Origin: Isotricha intestinalis
Taxonomy: Eukaryota > Ciliophora > Litostomatea > Vestibuliferida > Isotrichidae
NCBI GenBank assembly: GCA_023807065.1
Contig: JAJJLU010003608.1
Location: 1 to 46,111, forward strand
Length of the DNA stretch: 46,111 nt
Reading direction: 5' to 3'
Shown: piece by piece, positions 9,856-20,016 of the stretch
Numbering within the stretch: position 1 is the first letter of the stretch
Layout of the letters: every line of letters starts with the position of its first letter
Notes under the pieces: generated by a model
Told to the model about the DNA's origin: nothing
Seen by the model: the letters and a program-made list of their open reading frames with translations, nothing else
The model's database searches: none
Position numbers and translations under genes: made by a program

Positions 9856-11158
9856 ATGGAGAATCATCACCATCATCATCATCAAAGTATTAATGATACA
9901 ATTACAAAAAGAACATTTTTCAATAAATATAAACCAATAAAAAAATTAGGAGAAGGTTCCTTTGGCAAAATATATTCTTCAATAAATATAAACACAAACG
10001 AAAAATTTGCATTAAAAATGGTAAAAAAAATAAAATAAAAACATATAAAACAATAAAAATAGGAAAACAAAGAATCAAATCAAAATCTCTTAGAAGCAGA
10101 AGCATATTTATTATGTTATTTAAAAGGATGTAAAATAATAAATATATAATAAAAAAATTTTAACAGTTGGTGTTCCATCAGTAAAAAGTTATGGTTATTC
10201 AGGAGAATATAATATTTTAGTAATGGAATTATTAGGTAAATCCTTAGAAGATTTATTCCAAGAACAAAATAAAAAATTTTCAATAAAAACAGTATCAATG
10301 ATAGGAATACAAATGTTAGAAAGAATAGAATATATTCACAATAAATATATAATTCACCGTGATATAAAGCCAGATAATTTTGTAATGGGTATAGATAAGA
10401 AAAGTCACATAGTATATATATTAGATTTTGGTTTGAGTAAAAAATATAGATCATCAAGAACAAAACAACATATTAAATTTACTTCAAATAAAAAATTAAC
10501 TGGAACAGCACGTTACGCATCAATAAATGCTTTAAAAGGATGTGAACAAAGTAGAAGAGATGATTTAGAAGCAATTGGATATGTTTTAATGTATTTTTTA
10601 AAAGGAAATTTACCTTGGCAAGGATTGAAAGTCAATAAAGGAGAAGATAGATATAAGAAAATATATATTAAAAAAAAAAATACTACTCCTGAATCCTTAT
10701 GTGAAGGATTTCCTAATGAATTTAAAGATTATATTCAATATACTAGAAATTTAGGATTTGAAGATGATCCTGATTATTCTTATTTAAAAAATTTATTTGT
10801 TAAAGTTTTAGAAAAAGAAAATTGTTATTATGATTTTTGGTTTGATTGGATGAAAGAAAAACCTGATGTTTCTAATAATTTATGTAATAAATATATGAAT
10901 GTATGTGATGATCATAATATTAATTATGATTATGAGAATAAAGATAATAATAATTATATTAATGGAAATTTCTTACAAACTGGAAATAGTGATTTTGAGG
11001 TCAGAGCTCAGGAAATTAATGTTAGGAATTTAAAAAAAAATAATGTTGATGACAATTATGAAGAAGATAATAAAAATAATAATGAGAAGGAAAATAAAGA
11101 AAAGGAAGAAAATAATAATAATAATATTAAAAATGAAGAGGCATGTTTTATTTTTTAA
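9856..11158 (+). CDS. Casein kinase 1 with natural His6 and CaaX end, three exons
   Basis: Ser/Thr kinase of the CK1 family, 407 residues after splicing (exons 9856-10020, 10063-10129, 10167-11158). Catalytic features are complete: Gly loop GEGSFG (32-37), ALK lysine K54, HRDIKPDN (141-148), DFG (164-166), and the CK1 signature after it (GTARYASINALKGCEQSRRD), followed by PWQGL. Exon 2 supplies the helix-C Glu (LLEAEAYLL), and exon 3 restores LKGFGVPSVKSYGYSGEY, so both introns are needed for a whole kinase lobe. The N-terminus is MEN followed by six His. The tail is low-complexity Asn/Glu/Lys and ends EEACFIF; CFIF fits a CaaX prenylation box, suggesting membrane anchoring, which other CK1 forms achieve by palmitoylation. 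It is likely active. Confidence 0.92.
10021..10062 (+). other. Spliceosomal intron 1 (42 nt) in casein kinase
   Basis: Starts GTAAAAAAAATAAAA and ends AATAAAAATAG, phase 0 after ...FALKM. It contains in-frame stops. Removal joins ALKM to ENKESNQNLLEAEAY, restoring the kinase helix C. Confidence 0.88.
10130..10166 (+). other. Spliceosomal intron 2 (37 nt) in casein kinase
   Basis: Starts GTAAAATAATAAAT and ends TTTTAACAG, phase 1. Removal gives YLKGFGVPSVKSYG, matching the CK1 N-lobe. The intron resembles the short introns of the micro-exon array at 42.8-45.1 kb in its start (GTAAAATAATAAAT). Confidence 0.88.
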
Positions 11159-11620
11159 TATTTTTTTGAATTAATATTATTTTTTAAAATTTTCATTTTT
11201 TATTATATTAAATTTTAAAATAATTGAATTGTTAATTAAAAAGTATTTTTTTCTTTTGATTTAAAATAATTTATTTCTTTTATTTGAATGAATGATTAGA
11301 TTACATTAAATCCATATATTTTTGTTCAAACGTTCAAATTTATCTCTTTTTATATAGATTTAAATAATTGAATTTAGGAAAAATTAATTAATTTTTAATT
11401 TTTTCATATATTCAAACAAATAATTAAATCAATTAACATAATAATAGTTTTTTTATTTAAGACAAAAAAATATTTATAAAAATTTTTCATCATACTCTAA
11501 TATATTAGAGGAAAAATACAATTAAACTTTATATCAAAATATTACTTATAAAATTTTTTCATTTAAAAATCATAAAGATATCTTAATTACATAATAGAAA
11601 AATTGGTAATCTTTGTTAAA
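11159..11620. other. Convergent spacer
   Basis: This 0.46 kb lies between the 3' ends of the casein kinase (+) and the giant PAS protein (-). No gene or structured repeat was seen. Confidence 0.5.
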
Positions 11621-14600
11621 CTAAAACATAATTGTATTATATATACAAGGTTCCACTTTATTTATTGTAGAATTATCTCTTAAAGTCTTAAAAGGAAAAA
11701 AAATCAAATATGCAATAAAAATAATAATAATAAAAATCATAATTAATGCAGAAATAAAATAATTTAAATTGTCAAATTCATTTTCTTTATTCTTTAAATC
11801 TTTATTCCAACAAATAATTAAATTTATAATAATTTTATCATAAATTAAATCAATTTCTAACCACATCCCAACAAATTTTTCATTAGTAATTCTATTCATT
11901 AAATTTTCTTCTTTATTGTTATCATTTTTAAATTCAGAATATAAAACAATAATAGAATTAAGTAAATTTTGAGAAGAAGAAGTAACTCCTTGTTTATTAA
12001 TACCAAAACTAATATTATTACATTGTTGAATTAATTCAGAAGGTTCATAATCAAAAGCATTTAAAAAGGAAAAATCATAATAATTTTTATTTTCATAATA
12101 AAAATTAGTATAAAATTCACATCCTCCTGGAGAATCTACTTGAAATAAATAAGAAGTTAATGATTTTAATAAATTTATTTTTTCACTAAAAATAGGAAAA
12201 ACTTTTATTAGTGACAATTCATATTTTGCAATTTGTTCTTCCATAATATTATGTTCTTCTAAATCATTTATATAATCTAATTCTTTAAATGCATTTAAAT
12301 AACCATGTGATGTATAATTAAATGTTATTACTTCTCCTTTTAATAATGATATTGCATATATGTTAAATAATTCTTGACCAGTAATTACTGTTTCTATTAA
12401 ACTTTTTATTATAAAAGTAAAAAAAATTCTTGTGTCTAAAGTTTTTTTTATTATTAAATCATTTAATAAAAAAAGAATTGATAAGAATATTATTGAAATT
12501 GAAAAAAATATTGAATATAACGTTAACTGTTTTGTTGCTTGTAAATCTTTTTTTGATTGAAATTGATTAAACTCTGTTAATAATTCTAAAGGATTTTTAG
12601 ATTGATTAAGTAAATTATTATTTGTTGATGTATTATTATTCCACCCATTTGAATTTCTTTTTGATATTTTTTTTGATTTTTTGTTTATTTGTTTTTTATT
12701 TCTTCCAGAACCATTTATATCTTCTGTAGGAACTTTTGAAAATTTACTCATATTTTTTTTTGCATAAGTCATAAAATTTATATTATTTTTATTTATATCA
12801 GTTGTAAAAGAAATAGAATCATTTTTATTTCTAGGTGTCATGTATATTGTATTTGTTCTACTTATTCCTAATTTGAAATTATCTTGTAAAATGAAATCTT
12901 TTATTTTATAAGATTTTATTAATAATGGCATTTTATTATTTAATCTTATATAATTACTTTTAAAAAAATGATCATCTTCTATTTTATCTTGGAATGGAAT
13001 TTTATTTTGACTAAATTTATATAATCTTTCTATATCAGTATTACTTATAAAATCTTTAATAGAATTTCCTTTTTTTAATAATAAAGTATTAAAAAATTGA
13101 AGATAATTATAATTAATATAATATTTAGCATAAATGTGATTATTAAATTTAACATAAAAAAAAGATTGAAAGACAAAAAATCCACAAACTAAAATTCCAC
13201 TAAAAATACTAATTAAATAAATCATAATAAGCATTTTATTGGTATTTTGTTCAATATGGAAATAAATTAAATTATCAACTTCATCCCAAGCATATTTTCC
13301 ATTACAAAAATAATTATCAAAAACAAATTGAAAAAAAGCAGATTCACCTAATAAATTTCTATTTTCAATATTATAATAAGATATATTAAATATAAAAGGT
13401 TCAATTTCACTTTCAATAACTTGATAAGCATGTAAATGTGACATTGCCAAAATAGAACTTAAAGAATGTTTAATTGTCAAATTTTCACGTTTTGCACTTA
13501 CATAATCTAATTCTTGAAAAATTATATTTATTACATCAATTTGACCATAATCAATTAAATATTTTTCTTGTCTTTCAAAAAGTTTAAAATAATATAAAAA
13601 ATCTCTTAATCTATCATATATTTTTTTTTTATGAAATGAAATTGTATTAGTAAATCCATTATCAATAATTTCACCTTGTAATCCATTTGCTATATATTGC
13701 ATATTTATTAAATTATTTATAAAAGAATAAATTATATTTCTCGTCATTAAAGAGTTTATTAATATATCAGTTAATATTGAAACTTTTTTAGATTGTTTGT
13801 TTGTCATATATATTGTAATAATTTGTAATATAATAAAAAGAATTGTTAATAAAAGCCAAATAAAAATTAGAATATAAACTTTAATTTTAAGACAATAACT
13901 ATAATTTATTTTCTTAGATAAAACATAAGGTTCTTCAATTGCTCTATTTCTAAAGAATTTATCGATATTATCAATTGATTCAATAGAATTAAGTGAATTT
14001 CTTTTTGATTTTAAACTAACTGTTGAAGATACACTATTTGTAATTAATCTACTTGTTTCTTTTTCTACTATATTATTATAATTATTAAATTCTTGTTCTT
14101 CTTTTAAAGTTAAATCTAATATATCATGTATTGGAATATTAAAATTTAACATTAATTTTTTAATTGATAATATTTGTATTTGACGAATTTTAATTAAAAC
14201 TTCATTTTGATTTTGATTTAATTGAAATTTTTTTGAGAATATTTTTTTATTTTTTTTATTTAAACCATTTACAAAATCACCTACTTTAGTTTTTGAAGGG
14301 AAAATAAAATATTTGTGAATTGCATTTGAATATCCTAAAAAATATTCAAAAGTTACATAATCACCTTTTGATTCTATACCAAAAAAAATAAAGTAATATT
14401 TCTTTATGTCTTTATTATTTTTTGGAATTACTTTTTTATGAATAAAACAAATTAATTTTGCATTTAAATTCTTAACTAAATTTTTTTGATAATCTTTTAT
14501 TTTTTTAGAAGACTCTGAAAAATCTTCATTTGAAGAATTTTGAGTCAAATTAAATTTTATTGAATAAATATTTTCATAAACTTGATTTAAACTAATTTTT

Positions 14601-17074
14601 ATTATATCACGATTTTCAATATTTTCAATTTTTAAAATATCTTTAAAGAAATTTAACTTATATTTTTTAATTGAATATAAATCTAAGCAAAAATATTTTT
14701 CAAATAATTTACTAATTGCATAAATTTTACCTTTTTTATTAATAATAGTAAATATTTCTTCCATTTCATAATTTTTGTCCTTTTTTTTTGAATGAATATT
14801 TTTAATCCCAGAAGTGTCTTGAAAATTATAAGGATAAACTTTAAAAAATAATTTTAATTTATCTCCATCAAAAACAATAATTCCAATTGAATTAAATAAC
14901 ATAGCTTGATTTTTTTTATTTAAAAAAATAAGTTCTTTAAAGATTAATTGAACATTTCCTCTTCTTATTTTTTCTAAAGTACAATAATCATAACAACTAT
15001 GAAAATTTTCAGGAGTAAATAATTTAATTTCTTTATTTTTCATTTCATTTAATGTATATCCTAATTTAGAACAAAAATTATCTGAAACATATTCAATAGG
15101 GAATTTCCATGAATTTTTATTTATTATTGTAGATACTATAATTGTTGAATAATTTTCATATTGACATGTTATTTCAAATATATTTTTAAAACATTTATTT
15201 ATATTTTTAGGTAATTCTAAATAAAAAAATGAATAAAAGATTGTTAATTTAGCACATAAATGATATGATGTTACTATATTTGACATAAATAAACTTATTA
15301 ATGTTTTATTCATTTTATGAATTAATTTTTTAAATTTTTTCATTATTTTAGCAAATTCATCAAACGTACAATCTTTATTTTTACATATTTCCAAAGCTTC
15401 AATATAAAAATCTAAAACTTTTGAAAGTAGATTTTCTATTATTATTATTTCAGATATTTTTGAAAAAATTTTATATATATCTAAAAAAGAATTTTTCTTA
15501 TTAACCACACTTGATTTTAAAGGAGTGTAAATTAAATGATTTTGATAATCTTCGAAAATAATAAGTTTAATTAACTTAATTTGTAATCTGATTAATTTAT
15601 TAGTTTTGAATAATTTTGTCATTGAAAATTCTTCAAGATAAAATAAACTTTTATTATAATTTTTATCAAACATAGAATAAAAATAAGAAAGAATTAATAA
15701 ATAACTTTCATTTTCAGAATTTCCTTTATTTTTAATTAATTGAATTTTTAAAAAATTTTTTATATATTTATACATAATTGGAAAATCATTTTTTAATATT
15801 TTATGATTACATTTATATCCAATTCTAATATTATTAACTGCTTCTAAAAAAAGTTCAGATTGTTTTACAAAATCATTATAAGAATATTTACTACAAAAAC
15901 ATTTTATTCCAGGATAATTTATACATTTCTTTTCACTTTTATGAATTTTAAATATCATATCAAAATGTTCTACTATTTCATATAATAAATCATTTCCAAA
16001 TTTTTTTTCAGGATGATAAAAAATATAAAATATTTTATTCAATAATTCATATGAATAATTACTTGAAAATTCACCATTAAAAACTTGAAGAGTAAGTTTC
16101 TTTTCTTTCTCACAAAATATTTGAATAACTACAAAAGATAAAGCTCCTTCTGTTAATAATTTAAATATTATTATTGTTAAATTTTTTTGTAAAGCTTCTA
16201 AATTATTATTCCAATCATATAAAAAAATATATTCAATAATACAAGAAAAAAAACACATTGAATCTATAAAAATTATACTTAATCTAAATAAATTATTGGT
16301 ATAAAAATTTTTTGTTTCTCTAGTCATAAACTTTATATAATACCACATATATAAACCTCTTATTGAACATTTTATTAAAACACAAATTTTTAAAGGAAGA
16401 TAATAATCAATAACTAAAATACTTTGAAATAATGGAAAAAAAACTAATTTATATTTTATTTCGTTTAATTTAGTTATTATAAAAGATGAAGTAAAACAAC
16501 AAGGTTTTGCTGTTATACAAGTAAAAATAATATTTAAAATAAAAAGATAAATAAATAATATACTTTGAATTATCATTATAACTATATTTTGAGGATTTAT
16601 ACAATCTTTTTTAACATTTTTAATTAATTTATAACTTACATTTTCATCATATATTGGATCACAAAAATAATTTTCAACACAAAACATAAAATTATATGGT
16701 GCAAATATAAAGTTTATTATGTATATAATTTGAATACCATATTTGAAAAATTTACGATGTGAAACTTTATTGTAGTCTTTGATTTGTTTAAAAAATTTTA
16801 AAAAAATGAAAATGTTAAATATTGAATAAATAAATAAAGTTAGTATAATTCCTAAAGAAATATTTTTTACATTTTTTTTATGAATTATGGGCAATGTTGT
16901 ATAATATGAAATATAATAAGTTATACTATTTTTATAATGAATATTCCAATCATGAGTTATTAAAAACAAAGGAATTACTCTTAAAAACATCAATAACCCA
17001 TTTAATACATTGTTTTTTGGTATGTTTTTAACTATGTGTACAAATACTTTTTCAAAACCAGATAATTGAGACAT
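11621..17074 (-). CDS. Giant TmcB-like multi-pass membrane protein with PAS domain
   Basis: This single 1817-residue ORF is the largest gene in the window, with no introns. The N-terminal third has many hydrophobic segments (first about 45-65, then repeatedly to residue 330). A helical cytosolic region follows at about 340-640. A PAS-like sensor domain lies at roughly 655-750 (FPIEYVSDNFCSKLGYTLNE, then TPENFHSCYDYC). Then come a linker, a membrane segment near 1055-1088, a probably extracytosolic stretch, and further segments near 1275-1305, 1515-1558 and 1772-1798. This layout matches the TmcB (tiny macrocysts protein B) family, which is greatly expanded in ciliates and some other protists; its biochemical role is poorly known. 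No nucleotide-cyclase domain is visible. It ends with TAG, showing that TAG is also a stop codon here. Confidence 0.8.
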   Translation of the reverse strand: MSQLSGFEKVFVHIVKNIPKNNVLNGLLMFLRVIPLFLITHDWNIHYKNSITYYISYYTTLPIIHKKNVKNISLGIILTLFIYSIFNIFIFLKFFKQIKDYNKVSHRKFFKYGIQIIYIINFIFAPYNFMFCVENYFCDPIYDENVSYKLIKNVKKDCINPQNIVIMIIQSILFIYLFILNIIFTCITAKPCCFTSSFIITKLNEIKYKLVFFPLFQSILVIDYYLPLKICVLIKCSIRGLYMWYYIKFMTRETKNFYTNNLFRLSIIFIDSMCFFSCIIEYIFLYDWNNNLEALQKNLTIIIFKLLTEGALSFVVIQIFCEKEKKLTLQVFNGEFSSNYSYELLNKIFYIFYHPEKKFGNDLLYEIVEHFDMIFKIHKSEKKCINYPGIKCFCSKYSYNDFVKQSELFLEAVNNIRIGYKCNHKILKNDFPIMYKYIKNFLKIQLIKNKGNSENESYLLILSYFYSMFDKNYNKSLFYLEEFSMTKLFKTNKLIRLQIKLIKLIIFEDYQNHLIYTPLKSSVVNKKNSFLDIYKIFSKISEIIIIENLLSKVLDFYIEALEICKNKDCTFDEFAKIMKKFKKLIHKMNKTLISLFMSNIVTSYHLCAKLTIFYSFFYLELPKNINKCFKNIFEITCQYENYSTIIVSTIINKNSWKFPIEYVSDNFCSKLGYTLNEMKNKEIKLFTPENFHSCYDYCTLEKIRRGNVQLIFKELIFLNKKNQAMLFNSIGIIVFDGDKLKLFFKVYPYNFQDTSGIKNIHSKKKDKNYEMEEIFTIINKKGKIYAISKLFEKYFCLDLYSIKKYKLNFFKDILKIENIENRDIIKISLNQVYENIYSIKFNLTQNSSNEDFSESSKKIKDYQKNLVKNLNAKLICFIHKKVIPKNNKDIKKYYFIFFGIESKGDYVTFEYFLGYSNAIHKYFIFPSKTKVGDFVNGLNKKNKKIFSKKFQLNQNQNEVLIKIRQIQILSIKKLMLNFNIPIHDILDLTLKEEQEFNNYNNIVEKETSRLITNSVSSTVSLKSKRNSLNSIESIDNIDKFFRNRAIEEPYVLSKKINYSYCLKIKVYILIFIWLLLTILFIILQIITIYMTNKQSKKVSILTDILINSLMTRNIIYSFINNLINMQYIANGLQGEIIDNGFTNTISFHKKKIYDRLRDFLYYFKLFERQEKYLIDYGQIDVINIIFQELDYVSAKRENLTIKHSLSSILAMSHLHAYQVIESEIEPFIFNISYYNIENRNLLGESAFFQFVFDNYFCNGKYAWDEVDNLIYFHIEQNTNKMLIMIYLISIFSGILVCGFFVFQSFFYVKFNNHIYAKYYINYNYLQFFNTLLLKKGNSIKDFISNTDIERLYKFSQNKIPFQDKIEDDHFFKSNYIRLNNKMPLLIKSYKIKDFILQDNFKLGISRTNTIYMTPRNKNDSISFTTDINKNNINFMTYAKKNMSKFSKVPTEDINGSGRNKKQINKKSKKISKRNSNGWNNNTSTNNNLLNQSKNPLELLTEFNQFQSKKDLQATKQLTLYSIFFSISIIFLSILFLLNDLIIKKTLDTRIFFTFIIKSLIETVITGQELFNIYAISLLKGEVITFNYTSHGYLNAFKELDYINDLEEHNIMEEQIAKYELSLIKVFPIFSEKINLLKSLTSYLFQVDSPGGCEFYTNFYYENKNYYDFSFLNAFDYEPSELIQQCNNISFGINKQGVTSSSQNLLNSIIVLYSEFKNDNNKEENLMNRITNEKFVGMWLEIDLIYDKIIINLIICWNKDLKNKENEFDNLNYFISALIMIFIIIIFIAYLIFFPFKTLRDNSTINKVEPCIYNTIMF

Positions 17075-17949
17075 TTATTAATTATTTTATTTGATGCGTA
17101 AATATTATTTCATATTTTGAAGAAAATAATAAATAATAATAATTAATTCCATAAAATTTAACTTTAAAATAAAATGAATATATATATTCTCTGTAAATAT
17201 TAAAATAAAAAGATTGTAAAAATGTCAAAATATTCATTTTTTAGAAGGCAAATTGACTTTATAAAAAATATTCAAATTAAAAATAATTTAATAATATATT
17301 AATAATAATAAATATTCATCATAAAAAATACATTTTCATCTATAAATTCCTATTTTCTAATATATCATCTGAAAGTCGTTTATTTTTTATTCATTAAATT
17401 AACATTTTTCCTTCTTTAAATTTTATTTTATTTTTTTATTTTTTTCTTTTATCATTATTTAATAATCTTTTTATTTTACGATTATTCTTTCCTGTTTTAT
17501 AAAAGTAAAATATTTAATGCCTTGCTAAATCATACACTTGGAATTAATTTATTATTTTTTTGAATTTTACAGAATTTAAAATGAAAATTTTCTATTTTTA
17601 ATTAAACAGAAAAATAAAGGAAAATTATTGTTTTATTATTATCATTTTTATTTTTGTCTTTTTTAGAATCAGAATTAATTTTTATCATTTTCTTCATTTT
17701 TCTTAATCTAAATTTTAATTATTTTAAGAAGAATTATTGAGATTAATAATTGGACTTTTAACTATTTCTTCTTTTTTATGCATTTATTTATGAACTATAA
17801 AGAATGTGAACATATTTTATTTATTTTTTTTCAATTTACTTTGAATAATTTTTTATGAGAAATTTAAAAATAAAAAATTATTTTATTTAATTAAAGAAAT
17901 AATAAAACATATATTTTCATATAGAAATAATTCATTTATTACATTCTAC
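17075..17949. other. Spacer upstream of the TmcB-like gene
   Basis: AT-rich and low-complexity. No ORF, RNA gene or repeat array was recognised. It should hold the promoter of the minus-strand TmcB-like gene. Confidence 0.45.
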
Positions 17950-18834
17950 TTAAAATACAAAACTTAAAAAAATTACCTGATTCTCCTTTCAACAAAGGAA
18001 AACTCAGATAATAAATCTCCAAAACCCTTAATATAATAAATCTTTATTCTCAAAAAATGAAAAGAAAAACAATTTTTTCAAATAAATAAATGAATATAAA
18101 GGAAATTCAAATAATACAACTTATAATAAATATAAACATGATTTACCAAAATATTTTTTCAAAACTGAAAAAAAACTCCCTTTAAATATTTGAAGTTCAA
18201 TAAATATTACAATAATAAAAATATATGTTCCCATTTTAAATTCAGATTATTCTTTTTCAGATAGATATAATTTTCATTGTAAATTGCTTTATTGAGAAAT
18301 GACTTTTATTTTATAGATATAATGAAAATGGAAGAAAAAACAGAAAAAAACAGGAAAAAACATATTTTCTTAATGAAGTTTTTGTAAATAAATTTCAAAT
18401 GTAATCAAGAGTTAATGATTAATTAAAACAAATGATAATGTATATTTTATATTAAAAATAGAATTTCCATGATTTAAAAATTCTGTTGAAAAATATAAAA
18501 TAATGAATAGATTTTAACAAATGACGATATTAATTCATTATTAATATTAGCAGTAAAAAGTAATTATTTTCAAATAGTAAAATTATTTATGAAATAAAAG
18601 ATGATAAATAATTTTAAAAACAAAAATAATTACACAAGTTTACATTTTGCTTTAACATTAAGAAATTTTAAATTAGAGAGACTCATTAAACAATTAGCTA
18701 ATGAACAAATAAGAAATAAATTAGGAATATTACCTCATCAATGTTTAGACAACGGATTATCTATTAGTGAATTATTTGTTTTATTTAAAAATTTATATTT
18801 TTATATTATTTTATGTTTTATTTTTAGAAAATGA
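17950..18834 (+). pseudogene. Decayed ankyrin-repeat-like gene
   Basis: The plus strand holds protein-like segments interrupted by stops. The best is the 3' part. INSLLILAVKSNYFQIVKLF (about 18530-18590) is followed by a TAA at 18595-18597, and the same frame then reads NNYTSLHFALTLRNFKLERL. These are ankyrin-type patterns (TSLHFAL..RNFK..RLI). Farther 5' (about 18130-18300), PKYFFKTEKKLPLNI and PILNSDYSFSDRYNFHCK may be earlier parts of the same gene. I call it a remnant because of the in-frame stop and the lack of a coherent start. Confidence 0.5.
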
Positions 18835-18925
18835 AATTAATAAAATCATTTTTTCCTTTATTAAATTTATTGAATAATCAAAATTAATATTTAATTATTA
18901 TATAAATGAATAAAAAATATTATTT

Positions 18926-19687
18926 TTATTTAGCAATTAAATATATAATAATAATCAATATAATAATAACAACAACTCCAACAATAATTTTATTTCTTAA
19001 TTTTTTAAATTTAATATGTCTTTCAAAATTATAAGAATCTTTTTGAAATTTCATACTTTGTTCCTTTATTTTAGAAGATTTATTTTCTAATTCTTGCATT
19101 TCTCCAACATTATTAATAATATTTTTAACACTTGATTTTACATCTTTTTTAATATCATTTATTTGACTATTTACCATTGATATTTTATTTAATTGATCAT
19201 CACTTTGATTTAATATTATATCAAATAAACTATTCTTTGTTGTTAATTTTGATAAATTTGATTCTTGATATTTTTCAATTGAAAATTTTAAATTTTGTTT
19301 TCCTACATTAGTTAATTCTCCATTTTTATCTACTAATTTTTTAATCCCTTGATGATCAATATCTTCCATTAATTCAAATATTAAATTTTCTTTTTTACAA
19401 TATTGAGAATTTTTTCTTACTGCTGCTAAATAAAAAAAATCGGATGTTGTTATCATATAATAAATTATATGATTTTCTAAAGATAATTTTTTTTTTTTTC
19501 CTTTTATTGAGGAATTATCTGAATGTAAAATTTCTCTTGATTTTAATACTATATTATTAAAATCATTTATATTATTATTAATATCTGAATTGTCTAAAAA
19601 ATTTCCTATTTCTTTTTGAGTTGCTTGATTTGCAATTAAAAAATAATAAATTGATGTATTTAAATCATCTTTATAATGACTAGACAT
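18926..19687 (-). CDS. Longin-type R-SNARE (VAMP7/Sec22-like)
   Basis: A 253-residue tail-anchored SNARE for vesicle fusion. Residues about 1-135 form a longin-like N-terminal domain (IYYFLIANQATQKEI; IIYYMITTSDFFYLAAVR; LIFELMEDI). A SNARE coiled coil spans about 165-225 (LNKISMVNSQINDIKKDVK through KIKEQSMKFQKDSYNF). A basic linker (KFKKLRNK) leads to one C-terminal membrane helix (IIVGVVVIIILIIIIYLIAK). Aligned by eye with VAMPs on GE...K(S/T)...QS, the zero-layer Arg position appears to hold Asn or Val, so it may be an unusual member. It is complete, with no introns. VAMP7 and Sec22 types cannot be separated by eye. Confidence 0.8.
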   Translation of the reverse strand: MSSHYKDDLNTSIYYFLIANQATQKEIGNFLDNSDINNNINDFNNIVLKSREILHSDNSSIKGKKKKLSLENHIIYYMITTSDFFYLAAVRKNSQYCKKENLIFELMEDIDHQGIKKLVDKNGELTNVGKQNLKFSIEKYQESNLSKLTTKNSLFDIILNQSDDQLNKISMVNSQINDIKKDVKSSVKNIINNVGEMQELENKSSKIKEQSMKFQKDSYNFERHIKFKKLRNKIIVGVVVIIILIIIIYLIAK

Positions 19688-20016
19688 TAAAATATTTCAA
19701 AATATAATAATAAGTTAATATTTTTTTTTTTCTCTTTTTAAGAAATTAAAAAAATAAATTTTTATTATAACAATATATATTTTGAAAATACATAAAAAAT
19801 ATATTAAATTATTGGAATAGATTCCTCAAAGAAAATAGTGTTATTAATTGTGAACCATTATTAACTAAATATTCTTATCTTTTAATATATATTTTCAATA
19901 AAAGAAATCATAATAATAATGATTAAATCAAATAAAAAAATACAAAATTTAGAATCATGGTAATATCAATTAAATGATTTTTAATTTTTTATAATTAACA
20001 ATAAAAATATTAATAA
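19688..20016. other. Spacer
   Basis: AT-rich spacer between the SNARE gene and a gene remnant, both on the minus strand. Nothing recognised. Confidence 0.45.
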
